NCBI GenBank assembly: GCA_024401395.1
Contig: JAKSLD010000009.1
Coordinates: forward strand, 56,725 to 120,724
Source of the DNA: Bacteroidales bacterium
GTDB taxonomy: Bacteria; Bacteroidota; Bacteroidia; Bacteroidales; Marinilabiliaceae
Reading direction: 5' to 3'
Length of the DNA stretch: 64,000 nt
Part shown: one piece after another, positions 63,960-64,000 of the stretch
Layout: the number at the start of each line of letters is the position of its first letter
Numbering within the stretch: the stretch's first letter is position 1
Translations under genes and position numbers: made by a program
The notes under the pieces: generated by a model
Seen by the model: the letters and a program-made list of their open reading frames with translations, nothing else
The model's database searches: none
Told to the model about the DNA's origin: nothing

Positions 63960-64000
63960 ATGAACTATCTTTCAGTAGAGAATCTAACATATCACTGGGG
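63960..64000 (+). CDS. Start of an ABC ATPase gene, cut by window edge
   Basis: Only 13 full codons are visible: MNYLSVENLTYHW, then a Gly codon cut at the edge. The pattern (Y/L)-L-S-V-E-N-L-T at the very N-terminus is typical of ABC ATP-binding proteins, especially the soluble ABC-F type. Walker motifs lie beyond the window, so the call rests on this short opening. Confidence 0.45.
   Translation, partial: MNYLSVENLTYHW

Overview
The window is from a member of the Bacteroidetes, most likely order Bacteroidales. The evidence is a SusC/SusD pair with companion lipoproteins, a hybrid two-component regulator (HTCS), an ECF sigma/anti-sigma pair, a short primary sigma factor of 286 residues, PorT of the type IX secretion system next to UbiE, several Bacteroidetes-restricted DUF families (DUF4924, DUF4290), and promoters of the TAnnTTTG (-7) type. 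No tRNA, rRNA, phage, integrase or CRISPR array was seen.

Layout. 1-3.7 kb is an accessory stretch: a DUF262 protein cut by the window edge, a HIRAN protein, a J-like coiled-coil protein, and a repeat block (block A) with the decayed end of a WYL regulator. 3.8-12.8 kb is chromosomal backbone: DMT transporter, DEAD-box helicase, NudC, RluA-type pseudouridine synthase, PASTA protein, DUF3820 protein, carboxylesterase. 13.3-20.6 kb is a minus-strand run of cell-surface genes: a fibronectin-like repeat lipoprotein, small lipoproteins, two LPP20-like proteins, a plug-like secreted protein, and an ECF sigma with its membrane partner. A promoter-to-terminator structured RNA (about 18.3-18.65 kb) lies inside this run. 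20.9-22.6 kb encodes an SGNH esterase. 22.7-31 kb is a long plus-strand run (cvfB, rlmN, a lipoprotein, ddl, pth, an Hsp15-like S4 protein, DUF4924, a GH2 enzyme). 31-35.7 kb carries two paralogous secreted proteins, murA, a DUF4290 protein and a YfiR-like protein. 35.9-38.2 kb is a second accessory stretch: a truncated ADP-ribosylglycohydrolase, repeat block B and an intact WYL regulator. 38.4-47 kb holds rpoD, three cyclophilins, nhaD, a Na/Pi cotransporter, ubiE and porT. 47-57 kb has an MFS-acyltransferase fusion, a SusC/D module with two lipoproteins, and an Rpn-type nuclease. 57.2-61.7 kb is the HTCS, probably the regulator of the SusC/D module. The window ends with yicC, gmk, nadD and the start of an ABC ATPase gene.

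The most interesting material is non-coding. First, a block of about 0.75-1.26 kb occurs twice (2442-3700 and 36374-37125), 34 kb apart. It has 10-bp GGCGC iterons at both ends in inverted orientation, a variable number of 81-bp tandem repeats (seven versus one), and the 3' end of a WYL gene. Second, a short dispersed repeat with core ATTACGATGAACAAGG occurs seven times. One copy lies in frame inside the HTCS gene, two bracket the block B-WYL unit in the same orientation, and several encode the same tiny open frame (M-N-K-G-L/V-P-R-V-stop). Third, a structured leader RNA with an apparent terminator/anti-terminator choice precedes a lipoprotein operon. Fourth, a nine-G tract sits just upstream of a well-formed susC promoter. 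These readings rest on the sequence alone; no database search was possible.
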